From Adiantum capillus-veneris (taxonomy: Eukaryota; Streptophyta; Polypodiopsida; Polypodiales; Pteridaceae): a DNA stretch of 64,000 nt. Shown in pieces: positions 31,528 through 43,674 of this stretch (position 1 is its first letter; each line of letters opens with the position of its first letter). A program made the translations under genes and the position numbers. The notes beneath the pieces were generated by a model, which had not been told where the DNA came from, did no database searches, and saw only the letters and a program-made list of their open reading frames with translations. Location: the NCBI GenBank assembly GCA_014529385.2, contig CM043971.1, positions 93,278,840 to 93,342,839 on the forward strand, given 5' to 3'.

Positions 31528-31941
31528 ATGAAGCGCTACGCACATGAGGCCTACAATTACCCACAGCGGCAAGACCATCTAAGGTGGCGAGAATCTTTCA
31601 GCCGCTACGTCCAAGCCTTAAAAGTAGGACTTGCGACACAGTTGGACGCTGCGGCTAGCTTCGAAAGCAAGGGGGAGAGAGCGATTTCTGTGGCTCAAGC
31701 TTTGTTGTGTGCGCGAAGAAGGCTGGGCGGCAACTCGCTTAATTTGCGGATGCACAGAAGTTCACGCAGCGAAGGCCTCATGTGCGCAGCCTTTGAGCAG
31801 AGGTCACTGCATTTGTTTTTTAATTTGCTGAATCGACTGCAATCGCAGCCCGACATGTTGGGGCATGTGGTTGGGTTTGAGGAATTTGAAATCCTTCTCG
31901 CCGAGGGGCCCGAGTTCTATCGCCCTCCAATCCTTTTATAA
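31528..31941 (+). CDS. Small hypothetical ORF upstream of the F-box gene
   Basis: 137 codons from a clear ATG, in a locally GC-rich stretch. The product (MKRYAHEAYNYPQRQDHLRW...) is Arg- and Leu-rich, with no motif I recognise, no signal peptide and no membrane segment. It lies 316 bp before the F-box ATG on the same strand. It may be a chance open frame in the promoter or 5' region, since a frame of this length is not rare in GC-rich sequence. Confidence 0.2.
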   Translation: MKRYAHEAYNYPQRQDHLRWRESFSRYVQALKVGLATQLDAAASFESKGERAISVAQALLCARRRLGGNSLNLRMHRSSRSEGLMCAAFEQRSLHLFFNLLNRLQSQPDMLGHVVGFEEFEILLAEGPEFYRPPILL

Positions 31942-32249
31942 GATAAAGCCGGGAGCATGAGATTCGCAAGAATCTGTTGGTAAATGAATATAATAATGAA
32001 GCCACCAAAATATGCGAGCTAAGAGATTATAAATTGTGGAGAAATGATTTTTCCCGAACAGTGGCGCGAGGCCAACTTTTGCTTTTCTCTCCACAAATGG
32101 TTGGTCGCCACGTCGACGTGGCCAACTTTTCCTTGCCCCAGTGTGATATGGCCCAGAGAGAGAGAGAGAGAGAGAGAGAGACGACAATTCTTCATAGAAC
32201 TATCCGGCGAGTATTGGAACCGAGAGAGAGAGAGAAGAGAGGAGCAAGC

Positions 32250-32294
32250 ATGAAGGCATGGAGCTACCAGAGGATATGGTGGGTCGGATCTTGA
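32250..32294 (+). promoter_or_regulatory. Overlapping upstream ORF of the F-box gene
   Basis: An ATG at 32250, eight bases before the F-box ATG and in another frame, opens 14 codons ending in TGA at 32292. Scanning ribosomes would meet it first if the transcript starts upstream, so it could dampen translation. GA tracts at about 32157-32180 and 32222-32240 lie in the same 5' region. Confidence 0.5.
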
Positions 32295-33274
32295 GCAAGC
32301 TGCACCCCTTTGAGGTGGTGAAGGCAAAGCTTGTTTGCAGGACTTGGAGACGACTTATTTCTACTATGCCAGTGCCCTCGTCGGCTTTAGGCTTTGCCAT
32401 TGATTCCCCCTTATCCTCGTCCACTCTGATGTACGCAGATCTGTCTTGTTCGCGATGGGTGGGCTTCCCTCTCCTCGACGAGCCTGCATCCCTGATCGCC
32501 ATAGCCAGCCCCTTCCTCTGCCTCTCCACCACCTCATCTTCAAAGCCCCATGTCGCACAGCTCCATTTGTTGAACCCCCTCACGCGAGTGCATGTGTGCA
32601 TTGAGCCTTCCCTTTCTCGGATGGTGCCCTTTCTCGTCGGGCTCTGTACAGCCCCTCCTATCGGCGGCTTCAAGGTTGTCATTGCAGGGCAGAAAGCCGT
32701 AGCTGATCGAAGCAGGCGTTTTGATATGGATCTCGATCTTCCTGTTCAAGTCTTTGATTCTGCAAGTTTTTCATGGAGAAGGGCAGGATACGTGCTCGGT
32801 GCTGCTCCCGAGTATGCTAGTCCGGTCTGCTTGGGAAGTCGAATCTACTGGCTTGCACGAAAAGGCTCCAGAAGCCATGTGCTTGTTTTCGATGCAGTGG
32901 ATGAGAGCTGGAATATGCTGCGTCCGTCATGGCCGCAAGAACTAATCCCCTTTACATTGTGGGTGTGGGATGGGCACCTTTGCATGGCTGGTGAGATCTC
33001 AAATGCTTTGACGGTATGGAAGCTCGCTGTAAACAAATGTGAATGGCTGATGCACACACGCATTCCATCAAATGTTGTTGATGTTGATAATTTCTGTGGA
33101 GTGAAGGATGTTGCAGGCCACGGCCATTTGCTGTGCATCATGCTGGTTTGGGCGAGAAAAGGCATCGTTTATGACCTCCGCTCAGGTAGGGTTTCACGGC
33201 TTCCATATTGTCCAGTCAGCGCTTTCAGTTGGGGAAATGTGCATCCATACATGCCGGGTTTCTCACACCTATGA
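32258..33274 (+). CDS. F-box protein, kelch-like C-terminal region
   Basis: 338 codons, one exon, no lesions. Residues 2-40 (ELPEDMVGRILSKLHPFEVV, then KLVCRTWRRLI) form an F-box, which binds the Skp1/ASK adaptor of SCF ubiquitin ligases. The remainder shows kelch/FBA-like blades: VQVFDSASFSWRRAG, SRIYWLARKGSRSHVLVFDA, ESWNML, DGHLCMAGEISNALTVWKL, VYDLRSGRVSRLP. These would select the substrate. The start fits because the F-box begins directly after Met; an overlapping uORF lies just before. Length and layout match plant F-box/kelch proteins of 330-420 residues. The substrate cannot be told. GC content is higher than in the surrounding repeats, as expected of a host gene. Confidence 0.88.
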   Translation: MELPEDMVGRILSKLHPFEVVKAKLVCRTWRRLISTMPVPSSALGFAIDSPLSSSTLMYADLSCSRWVGFPLLDEPASLIAIASPFLCLSTTSSSKPHVAQLHLLNPLTRVHVCIEPSLSRMVPFLVGLCTAPPIGGFKVVIAGQKAVADRSRRFDMDLDLPVQVFDSASFSWRRAGYVLGAAPEYASPVCLGSRIYWLARKGSRSHVLVFDAVDESWNMLRPSWPQELIPFTLWVWDGHLCMAGEISNALTVWKLAVNKCEWLMHTRIPSNVVDVDNFCGVKDVAGHGHLLCIMLVWARKGIVYDLRSGRVSRLPYCPVSAFSWGNVHPYMPGFSHL

Positions 33275-33586
33275 TGGAGAGCAATCAATGGATCCATTCT
33301 GAATATGCAATGTTTACAATGTTCGGATGTTTTCATATATTGATGCCAGGTTGTCACCTGTGAGGCGTCAGATGCAATGTCCATTGGTGCAATATGGACA
33401 GCACACAGATAATGTGCCTCTCATTATCCGCTTGTAAAAGCCGGTATTAACACAACCTTTCGCATTTGGAGAACATAAAAAATAGCTTGTTCCTGTCAGC
33501 TCTTTCAAGAGGTTGGTTTTCTTTCTGACAGTTACTGCCCCGGGTACTTTGAGTGAGAGAGAGAGCTCCATGTGGATGGGGAGCTC

Positions 33587-33589
<3 letters not shown>
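33275..33589. other. Presumed 3' region of the F-box gene
   Basis: No gene seen. No clear AATAAA could be tied to the gene. Confidence 0.4.

Positions 33590-33655
<66 letters not shown>
33590..33655. repeat. (TG)n(AG)n microsatellite
   Basis: TG run to about 33618, then AG run to 33655. Third compound copy in the window. Confidence 0.93.
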
Positions 33656-33658
<3 letters not shown>

Positions 33659-34059
33659 AATGAAATGATATATTAATGTCTTCAAATAGGCCAAAATGAC
33701 CAATGAGACCAAACTGTTACAAATTGGTGAATCTGATAACATGTTTGGGTAAAAAAAAGAAAGAGAGATACTAAAGTGAAACTAGAGGTGCTACTGAATG
33801 GAAAAGTGTATGGTATGTATGATCAGTGATACAATGTGTGCCCAATACAAGAAGGTAAATGATGGGTGATGAGTCCATCCTCATATGCACTCTGGATGTC
33901 GAGCTAGTATGGCGCGAATCCTCTGTTGCAATCTTTGTCGATGATGTGAAGCTCTTTTCCTCAGTCGTGGGCGTCTCGATCTCCCAAGCTCCGATGCTCG
34001 ATCAATGCGAGTACCGCGAGTGCGAGTGTGAGCTGAGCTTTGCACTGGTGGCTGCTCCT

Positions 34060-36336
34060 CTAATTGTCGAGTCGTTGGTGTGAAGAAATCAGAAATCTAT
34101 CTCTGGGATTGTCTCTGTATCTGTGTAACTCAAGTAGATATAGTCCAAGACATCTTTGGTTGTGATATCTCATGACTCTTGAGAAGGGGTCGAAGCCTTC
34201 TCTGGATAGACAATGGAAGCGACCCCGTATCTCGTAGTACATTGTACATTGACATATATAATGCATCTCCGTCTCTGGCTCTGTATGGCATAGGTAGCAT
34301 ATCCTACTACCTGCTGGTATCCCTTTGAACCTACCAGTCTTAATCTCAAGCTGTGTGAGGATGTCTGTATCTGACCAATGGCACACCGTAACCCATGAGA
34401 TAGATGTGTATCCATATAGTTGGGTCGAGTCACAAACCCATCCTCTGTGAGTTGGAGAAGATGCTCTTTACAGAAAACCATCTTGTGCCCAACTCTTGTG
34501 TCGGCTCTATCCATGTCCTCTTGGTGTCCAACTGAGTAATGTCCTAGCGAATGAGTCCACTAATCTCCATCGGTGTAAGAGACAACGATGGTGCATCAAG
34601 GGAGTACTGAAAAGGAGGTAACTTGTCCATGCTAAAGCCATGTATCTGGAACCATGATGACATTTGCACATACCAGCATGATGTGTCCCCCTGTAAAGCT
34701 AATTGTCTGGACGACTCAAGGGTCAATCTGGCATATTTGTTTGTGGTAGTATCCCATAAGCTATAAATGAAGGAGACTGATCTAGTAAGTGCCTCTATCT
34801 CCATAGGGTGCTAACTCCGCTCTAATGATCTCGTGTGGCATGGAGGCCTTGGCTCTAATCAGACAAGAAATCATGGCTACCAAGGGCCTCTCCATACCTC
34901 TCCACCCATCCCGACCAGGGATGAACCCCATAGAGCATAGCTGAAGCTATCAAGGTAGCAAAGAGCTAGAGCTTTGTTCGGGGTTCCTGAAGCTGAACAT
35001 GCAAACACAACCTCTCCAATTCTTCCAAGGCCGTATAGGCTCTGCTTAGTCTAGTGTTTGCTGCTCTCTTCAAAGGAAACCTTGGCCGAGTGAAGACTAC
35101 CCCAAGATAAGGGTATGCATTTGTGCATTGTACAATCTCCTGGCCATAAGTGAATGTAGGTGTTGATCTCCTAATCCAATGCGGTGTGGTGTTAAACACC
35201 ATGACCTTGGTTTTACCAAGGTTCACAGACAATCCACTATACTCCGCAAAGCTATGTAGTGCATCCAAATGTCGTTGCATAGCCTCCGGTGAGTCAGAGA
35301 TCAATACAATATCATCAGCATATAACAACAATGGAATCTAGGTGCCTGTCAATTGTGCACCTTTGTCACTCTCTCTCTCAATGTAATCAGAAACCTCATC
35401 TAGATAAATACCAAATAGGGTAGGAGACAATGGACAGCCTTGTTTCACTCCAATAGTGGAGTGAACTAAATCAGATATCCCCTCTCGAGTGTATACATGT
35501 CCCACCAGTGATATGTATAGAGCCATGATCCCCCAAATTGACTCATTGGGAACACCCATCTCCTGTAGTCTACGCATCAAGCTGGCTCTAGGCACCATTC
35601 AAATGCTTTGCGGAAATCCACAAAGATACATTAAATCCATCTCTTATGTGCCCTACCCTCATCAATGATGGCTCTGAGTGTTAGAATATGGTCAAGAGTG
35701 GAGAAGCCTTTCTGGAAACCAGCTTGTCCCGCTGCTTGTATGCCCTTCATTCTCTGCCCATCTGCCTATTCCTGCTCAAGGATAGATGCATACAACCGTG
35801 CCAATGTGTCCAAACACAATAGTACGATAGTTTCCAAGATCCATAGGATCACCTGCATTGAAGATAGGCACAATAGTAGACAATCTCCAAGTCGCAAGTA
35901 GACCCTCACACATGACACAATTGAACAGAACTGCAAGAACCTCTGCCAACATATCCCTAGCATGTATAAAGTGCTATGCCACTAGACCATCATGGTAATA
36001 TGCCTTCCTGGTTCTCATCCTATCAATGACCATCTTTACCATCTCAGTGGTAAAGAAGGTAGTCGTAGATGGGCATGGCTCAGGAGGATCTGAAAGGGGT
36101 GTTTGTCCAGAGACAATATATAAGGTTGCTGCATACTGACCCCACACATCAGGAGAAGTAATCATTGAGGAATCATGGAAGAGACGCCATGTCTCTCCTA
36201 AGTCTCTGTCACAAGCTGCTGACGTGTCAAGCCATTGAAGAACGGAGCCAACTTGCACATCTTGATCGAGGGGCCTAAACCCTGGAAGCAGCAAAAGCAA
36301 AAGAAGAAGAAGAAGCAGCAGAAGAAGTTTTACCAA
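34060..36336 (-). pseudogene. Non-LTR retrotransposon (LINE) reverse transcriptase, decayed
   Basis: Read on the minus strand from 36336. FFTTEMVKMVIDRMRTRKAY is the RT N-terminal segment. IGVKQGCPLSPTLFGIYLDE (about 35470-35410) is the classic LINE motif. LLYADDIVLISDSPEAMQRH (35331-35270) carries the catalytic YADD, and VNLGKTKVMVF follows. A 3' stretch TRPNYMDTHLSHGLRCAIGQ leads to a zf-RVT-like end, ICYLCHTEPETEMHYICQC (CX2C..HX4C). Frameshifts and stops separate these blocks into at least six frames, so it is dead. No endonuclease was found upstream. An (AAG)n tract at 36297-36325 lies near the 5' break. The clade cannot be fixed by eye. Confidence 0.85.
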
Positions 36337-36510
36337 CTTGCAAAGTCTTGTCGAGCGGCCTATTTTTGAAGAGGCGTTCCTATCAACTTATGGGGACCCC
36401 ATCCGATGGGGGCCCAAGTCACTAGAAGTAAAGCCGACACACACACGCACGTAAAAAGGTGATAATGTGGCAATGTACTGACAATTCGCAATTTTCATTG
36501 ACATGCTGAC
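36337..36510. other. Short intergenic stretch
   Basis: No feature seen between the LINE break and the duplicated block. Confidence 0.4.
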
Positions 36511-37270
36511 ATGGCACTTTTGCGTTTTGCACTACTGTTTGCTGATGTGGCAGGTATACAGATCTTTGTAATTCACGGTGGATGCGTTTCACCCCAGTTT
36601 TTGGGATCAAGTGCTTTTAGAACATGAAGCTTTTCATGTAGCTGCTTTTCATGGCCAAGGGCCTTTAAATATAATCCAAGGGCTCACTCTCTGGCACGCT
36701 CCATGTGGAGGTGCAGGCCCGGGTGCAGGACATGGAGTATCGGCGTTGTATTGAGTTCAAGGAGCGTTTGGGGCCACACTCTCTTTGGGTGGAACTCCGC
36801 CACTCCCTATCTCGGGTATCGTGCATCTCTTTCATTTTTTTTGTTATTCGAAGTGCTTAAATTTGTTCGATTTGTTATTTTCCGTTGGCATGTCATTACA
36901 GTGTGGCACTTTTGCGTTTTGCGTTGTTGTTTGCTGACGTGGCAGGTGTACGGATTTTTGTAATTCACGCTGGCAGCTTTTCACGCTAGTTTTTGGGACC
37001 AAGTGCTTTTAAAACTTGAAGCTTTTCATGGCCAAGGTCCTTTAAATATGAGCCAAGGGTTCATTCTCTGGCACGCTTCGTGTGGAGGTGCAGGACATGG
37101 AGTACCGGCGTTGTACTTAGTTCAAGCAATATAAGAAATACCAAAAGGGTGGGGCCATTGCTCTCTTTGGGTGGAACTCCGCCACTCCTTGTCTCATGCA
37201 TCTCTTTCAGTTCCGTCATTATTTGAAGTGCTTAAAGTTGTTCAGTCTGTTCTTTTTCGTTTTTGGCACG
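36511..37270. repeat. Direct tandem duplication, 392-bp offset, LTR-like
   Basis: 'GGCACTTTTGCGTTTTGC' starts at 36513 and again at 36905. The copies align through TTTAAATAT, GTGGAGGTGCAGG, GGTGGAACTCCGCCACTCC and GAAGTGCTTAAA. A primer-like TGGTATTAGAGCT follows at 37293-37305, so the second copy may be the LTR of an old Copia element with an internal or LTR-LTR duplication. Confidence 0.7.
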
Positions 37271-37292
37271 TGGTGCCTTGTCCTCGTTACAA

Positions 37293-37305
37293 TGGTATTA
37301 GAGCT
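37293..37305 (+). other. Degenerate primer-binding site
   Basis: TGGTATTAGAGCT differs by one base from the initiator-Met primer site and follows TTACA, a plausible LTR end. No gag could be recognised downstream. Confidence 0.45.
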
Positions 37306-39185
37306 TAAGGCGTGTGCTTTTCTAAAAGCATACCGATCCTACCAAAGAGCAGGCAGAGCAAGATGGCGCTTCCATGTTTAGAGGGGATTTTATAAAAGAA
37401 TCTTCATGCCACAATCTCGGACTTATTAGTCACTCCTACCCTTACTCCATTGTGCATCGGGCGCAATCATGTCTTCATCGCTTTGTCTTACAGGGCATAA
37501 GCCATGAAGATCACTTGCAATAGAAGATTCAAAGATCACTTGCAAGAGAAGGATCAAAGATTTTTTGAGCCATCATTTTTCTCAGAGGCAGTGCCATGCA
37601 GTGGTGGATGTCTTTAGCTACCAAGCCACACACTCCAAGGACTTGGAAAGCTTTCAAGAAAATTTTTGCCCAAAGTTACATGCTTGCTAACATCTTCCTT
37701 TGAAGTACAACTTTTGGCAGAGGGGTAATCCTGAAATGCTTGCCATCAAAACCCTAACGTATTATGACTTGAAATTTTTGACATCTCGTAAGTATCTCTT
37801 CTCGAGCTCATTACCTTCTTGTTTCGACTATTCAAGTGCTTATGGACCATGCTGCGGTCGGCTACAATCTGATGAAAGGAAACTAACCCTAATTTTGGTG
37901 CAGGTTTCAGGATGGAAAGCAAGGCGACTTTCAAGCTTGACTGATGTTAAGCTTGACTGATGTTGATAATGCTTTTACACTTTGATTTAGCAGTTTTCTG
38001 AATTTTTGTTTGAGAATTTATTTGGTGATCATATTTGGAATCTGTTTGAAATGGATGGTATCTGTTTGAAACTTGGCTTGGTACCGCTTTGAATTGTTTG
38101 ATTGTGGTTTTAATATTGGTTTCAATGCTTGGTGATTAACTCCCAGGTGGAGTAGTGAGAAATGTTGTTTTGGTGTTGTCCGAATCTCAAAACGGGAGCG
38201 TTTCGTTGTACATTGGAAAAACTCCGAACGATGCAGATGGGATATCTAGGGAGTGTTTGGTTGTATCAGTCCTCTAAGATCATGGCCTGGACCTTTTTAA
38301 ATTATTTACGGGGTGAGTGACGAGGTAGTCGTTGAGTAGCTTAATATCGCAAATCGTATGTCTCGGAGGAGTGCTCAACGATGGTGTTCGTTGTGTCTTG
38401 TAACATGTAGCTCTGATACCAATAATTGAAAATAGGGTTGCAAGGAAACACACATAGCTTGGAGAAGACAAAGGAAGCTCAAGGTACACAACAAAGTATA
38501 CAATGCACGGGGGAAAAGCCTATTAAAAACTATCAAGGAAAAGCTTCTTGAAAAGCCTATCAAAAACTAGCTTCTTGAATGCCTTTGTCCCCTTAACCCT
38601 ACACAAAATTACCGTTAATCCCTTGAAATTAGGCTTCGTTACAAGGCCCATGCAAAGTGCACCTCAGCCCAAAATTCTCTTTATCTTCCTCTTTCTCTCA
38701 AGGACTAATGATGACCTTCTAAGTAGGATTTTGATACATTTTTTGGTTGTGCGTAGTCATGAACCAGGGTGCTCTGACTCTCAGCACGAAAGTGGCAATG
38801 ACACCACAAAAATAAGTATTCATTGGTCAACAGACTGAATACTAATTTAAAACTGGCATAAGGGCTAAGAGTCACAAAGGCTAAGAACCATATGTTTTCA
38901 ATGGGCTCAGAGCCAACTATTTTCAGTCCATGGGTGATTGTTCTCAAGATCGAACAGATCTACCAAGTGGAGTACCCATCGACATTAATGGACAAGCAAG
39001 AGCCTTGTCATTAATGATATTCTAAGCGTCACTTTAGTACTACATATTTTTTGTATGAGAATCAAGTTGGGTTTTTGATGATCTTAAACTCTTATAGGCT
39101 TATCTATACCATGGTGTCTAGTTGAGCACAGTGTTTCAGACAGCGCGGCTATCCACAAGAACCCAAGGTTATAGACTTTCAATCT
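37306..39185. other. No gene; inverted primer site at 38410-38421
   Basis: No coding region recognised. GCTCTGATACCA at 38410-38421 is an inverted initiator-Met primer site. The following 'AATAATTGAAAATAGGG' would begin an inverted LTR on the minus strand. Its end and internal domain could not be placed. Confidence 0.45.
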
Positions 39186-41613
39186 TGTGCATATTTAGTT
39201 GTGAATAAGATTCCAACTTGGGATCAAGGTTCCTCCATAGCACTAGGAGTATAGGAGCACCGTTTTGGGGTAGGACCTAGTGGTAATTACTAAATCACTC
39301 AATAAGTGTTGATGGTCAAATTTGGAAACCTTCACACTTTTATTTTTTGGGAAATAAATTCTCCATCCGCCAAGGGGTAATCAATAAGTTCTTTCTCAAA
39401 TCTGACCAAGGGGGTCGGATTGCCAAGGCAACATCCAGGGTTAGCAGCTTAGATTTCTTAATCTTCACTAATCTCTATTTCTAGTGATTAGAAGGTCAAG
39501 GAATTTTGATAGTGTATCCTTACATGTTGAAATATGCACTTGACCTCTAGGTAAGTATAAGTTATTTTCCACCCCTTCTTTCCATGCTTTTGACGATATA
39601 ATCGATTCTTACCTTGGTAGAGAGGTTTGTCTTTAGGCTTCCTAGTTTTGGTAGAAACATTCTGCTTTGAATTTCTTCCTTTCTCCTATGACTTGTCTCT
39701 CCCATTTTTGGGCTTTGAACCCTTGTCCAAATCTTGGAATTTGATGATGGAAGCTACCATTGAGTGGTGGATAACCTCTGAATTGGTCGAAGGTCTTTGT
39801 GTATTGATATGGTTTCTCCAATCTTCAGGGAGCCCAACACAGAATTGCTTCTTTTGCTCCGAGAAGTTGATGTGCTTGTATACCATAGCTTTGAGATATA
39901 GATCTCAAACCTTCTCCACATATTTTTACATGTTTTCTGCATCATCAAGATTTAGGCCTTACCATGCCATAAGCACTTGGTGAGAAGCCCCATTAGATAA
40001 GAATTGATTCATGATACCAGCTTGGCATGTTTTCCAAGTCTTCGAAGATTCTCCCTTGGAGCAGAGGATTGCCCACCATTGGCAAGCTTATCTTTAGAGA
40101 TGCATAGCAATATATCAGAGTTTGGATGACTTTGAAAAAAATTCATCCCTAAAGGCCGCATCAAATTGTTGGAAACTTTGTCCACATTGCCAAAAGTTCC
40201 ATCGAAGGAGAAGAAGTTTATGATTTTACCTCCTTCCTTGAACCTTCTTAGGCGAGATGTTGTCTTCCAAGTAGCATGAGAGCGTCGCCTCTCCTCTTGC
40301 GTGCTTTGAGAGAATTGCTTTCTGAGTAGGAAAAACTCTTCAATCTAGATGAGCTTGACGATGACAAAGAGATGGATGGTTTCTTATTTCTTCGTTTCTT
40401 TTCACTCTTCTTCTCACTCTTCCCAGAACGATGAGAAGAATGAGAGCTTGAAGATCTTCTCCTCCCAAAGCGAGGCGATGGTGAGAAACTTCTTCGACAT
40501 GTCATAGGATGTACATCTTCATCAAATGACACGTGACTATCTTCTGCATTTACAAGAGATTTCTCTCTCGTGCTACTTTGTATTTATTCTTCCCCCTTTG
40601 CCTCACATTAAGGGCTTCTTCCTCTTCTTGTAGTTGACGAGTGCTTCTTTTGCTTGATAGAATTTCCTCTTTTTGAAGTCTCTTTACGAGACTTCACAAG
40701 AGAATCCTCTTTGGGAGAAGAGATAATAACATTCCTTGTTTGTAGATGTGTTTGGACTACAGTCTACAAAGCAAGATTTTTCATAGCTTCTTCTTGCAAG
40801 CAAGAAATTTAATTGCCCAAATTTCATCAGCCATTGTAGCATCATTGTGGAAATCCAAACTTGTGTTCAAGTCTATCACTCTTCCCTCTTCTTGATTGTG
40901 TTCAAACACATCTGTGTTGTTGTCAGCCATGGTAAATGATGCACCTGATGTGAAAATTTCCCAAAAAGAGGAGAAGGAAAGAGGGAACAACACGTGCTGT
41001 ATAGCACAAACCATAGAATACTGTAAGGACTTGTTATGCAAAACACGACACTGACAGAATTTTTGCACAAAATATCAAAATAGCCTACACAATAATGCCT
41101 GTAGTGGAAACGGAGGCCCAAATGAGCCCGAATAAAAAATCTAAGCAGACTGAGCTCTATGAACCTCTCTCAAAATATTTGTTGACTTGTGAACGATCGC
41201 CAAAGCTCACTGAAATAGGAGAAAGTGAGCAAGCGTGTGTTGGAGCTGCTGGCGACTAAGCCTGAGAGGACACATCTCTCTTAAATCTATGTGAGGCATA
41301 TCATAAACAAGAACCAAATAATACCTAGTATGACTACTTTCTTTTGGGTTTTGAGAATATTTCTCTTCTTTCATTGGGGGGATAAAATTATTTAAATTGA
41401 ACCAATTGTGAATAAAATTCCATCTTGCCAGAGGATCTCTTGCTTAGTCTATAGAATCAGTTGTGTCTATAAAGAGCACCATTTTTTTTGGGTATGGCTC
41501 AACTTGCGACATATCACTCAATACGTGTTGATGGTCATCTATTAGACTCTTCACACTTGTGATTTCAAGAAAAGAATTCTCAACTACAAAGGGGTTGTAG
41601 ATAAGTTCACTAT
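39186..41613. repeat. Direct repeats flanking a minus-strand gag (possible LTR pair)
   Basis: 39186-39400 and 41401-41613 share, in order, 'TTGTGAATAA', 'AGGAGCACC/AGAGCACC', 'ATCACTCAATA', 'GTGTTGATGGTCA', 'CTTCACACTT' and 'AAGTTC', at about 60-70% similarity by eye. They bracket the minus-strand gag at 39600-40931 and could be remnants of LTRs of a deleted element. No clean TG/CA ends or target duplication were found. Confidence 0.4.
39600..40931 (-). pseudogene. Ty3/gypsy gag remnant, minus strand
   Basis: Reading on the minus strand, the start MADNNTDVFEHNQEEGRVID (ATG at 40929-40931) is followed by a Ser/Arg/Lys-rich stretch (SSSSHSSHRSGKSEKKSEKK, about 40460-40400). The capsid-like part is spread over frames: SFDGTFGNVDKV near 40200, YVEKV.DLYLKAMVYKHINF near 39900, and EQKKQFCVGLPEDWRNHINT near 39850. 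These match a plant gypsy gag type. Many stops and shifts are present. No zinc knuckle or pol was recognised below 39600. Confidence 0.7.
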
Positions 41614-42824
41614 ACCAATATGCTTACAATCACTATTGGTAGCAAGGTAGCCTATGATGGTACCCATCTTAAGTTGTTTAATTTTGGAATCTGCCCATGG
41701 GTTTCAAGTTCCATGATAAGAACAAGGGTTTTTGGCCCAAATAAAACCAAGTATTCTTTCAAATTTCACAGTGATGTTGATGACATGGTCATGCATAGCT
41801 ACATGGTAGCAGTTACAAAAAGGGTTAGAGGTTAGGGTGTCGAGTACCTCCTCTTATAATTTCTCCATATCCATATTGATTTTCCCTATGATGAATTTGA
41901 GCTTCCACCTTGGGTATCATCTAATCTTTTAGTAGCCACCTCTCTTAAGAGAGTCATATGCCTACAAGGTAGGGATCATTTTTGGCACGTGTTGTCATCA
42001 CAAAGTGTACAACATGGTCTAGAAACTCATGCAGTTTGGTTTAGCTAGTGTGGAGCAAGGTTTGTGAGGGTCCCTCTCACTCTTGTTTCTAACTATTTCC
42101 ATGTTACAACCACACAAAATTACTTCTCATACTTAACAGATGTCTCATATACTGACATCATTTTAGAAGACATATTCCACATGTGGAGTATATGCACCTC
42201 TGGGGATGATACCAATGCCTTTTTCTTAATTATGTGTTATGATAGAGTCCCTACATGATGGTCAAATCCGTTTCTTAGACCACTTCAAGCATGTGCTATC
42301 AAGAATCATTCCAATGGCCAAAAGTTGTCAAATATCTACTAAGTAAGACTTGTTTATGACACAAGTATTTAAACAACATTAACGAATGGTCATTTCATCT
42401 TTGTAGGTTGCAATTTTTCATACTTGTTACAACCCCATAGCAAGGCTCCTTCATGTCAATGAAAATGCTTCATTGTTTGTACTTTAATGTGATCTATCTT
42501 CACCATTCTATTATGGTTCAAATGTTAGCAAGACTACCTCATAATCGTTCTGTCTAATGTATTATAAATTGCTACGGTTCACGATGGGAAGTGATTAATT
42601 TTTCTTAAATGTGCTATTCACACATCTATTTCCCTCAAGTTCCATGTATGCTATGGGCATCAACCAAGTCATGAGAATTGGCAAGCACAAACCACTCCAA
42701 TCATTGAAATGTGAGCTTAGATAAGTTTTTGCTAATGCATGCACACTAGGAATTATGGACCATAGTGTTTAGCAAAGGAATATCTATAGTGGCATGAAAA
42801 TTCATGCATTTGATAGCTTATGAA
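41614..42824. other. No recognisable gene
   Basis: AT-rich with short open frames. Some may be decayed pol sequence of the gypsy element that follows, but no motif could be read with confidence. Confidence 0.35.
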
Positions 42825-43674
42825 GCTTTTTAGTCACAACAAGAGCAATATCTCTATGGAGTTCATTGGGGTTCTACCATTCACCATACAAGGTCATGAC
42901 TCAGTACAAAAGATTGTCAATTACTTGACCAAACTCGTTAAGTTTAGTCCAACCAAGTTCACCATTAAAAATTCCATAGTTAGCCACATTGTTTGTTGAC
43001 AATATGTATAATTTATTTAGATTTCCCAACAACATTGTGAGTAATCGTGATCTCAATTTTAACAATCATTTATGGGAGGGTTGTCTTTGAACGTTTGGGA
43101 ACACAACTCAATATTAGTATGCGCACATTGAATGAGTTAATCAGATTCTAGAGGATATGCTAAGAGCATATGTTAGCACAAAGCAATCCGATTGGGAAGA
43201 TAATCTCCCTATTTTGGAGTTTTCTTACAATAGTGCAAAGCATGTTATGACTAGGTTTAGTCCCGTCATGCTTATGTATGGTTGTCAACACATATCACTA
43301 GTTATGGTGGGGTTGTCTACTAAGCAAGTTATAGCAAGTCAAGGAATTTATTTAAGATCATATGGATATGTCAAAAGTTTCTCATATAGATACAAGAAGT
43401 ATGCTGATGAACAAGTCACTTTCACGGAAATTCAAAAAGAGGTATTCTTATGTGTTCCAAAACCTTCAAAAATTTTGGCAACTGCTCATCTACCTAGTTA
43501 CCTCTCTTAGGTGTCGTGACCCATTCAAAATTCTAAAGTGAGTTATGGATCTGATCTATACACTCTCGTATCAAGGCTGATTTTTTATGTGAGCCGTTTA
43601 CATAAACGCTACATAGTGACAACAATGTCAATCAAGATGCTCTTGTTGATCTTGTTGCTTCAAGTGGGTAGTAA
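42825..43674 (+). pseudogene. Ty3/gypsy (chromovirus-like) integrase remnant
   Basis: MEFIGVLPFTIQGHDSVQKI resembles the start of the chromovirus integrase core (MDFI.GLP...G.D.). FPNNIVSNRDLNFNNHLWEG corresponds to the second-Asp segment (usually SDRDxxFxxxFW; here SNRD, so the Asp is shifted or lost). QILEDMLRAYVSTKQSDWED and LPILEFSYNSAKHVMTRFSP follow. YVSRLHKRY near 43590 fits the region after integrase. A purine-rich CAAGTGGGTAGTAA then abuts the LTR at 43675. Stops and frameshifts occur throughout. Confidence 0.8.
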
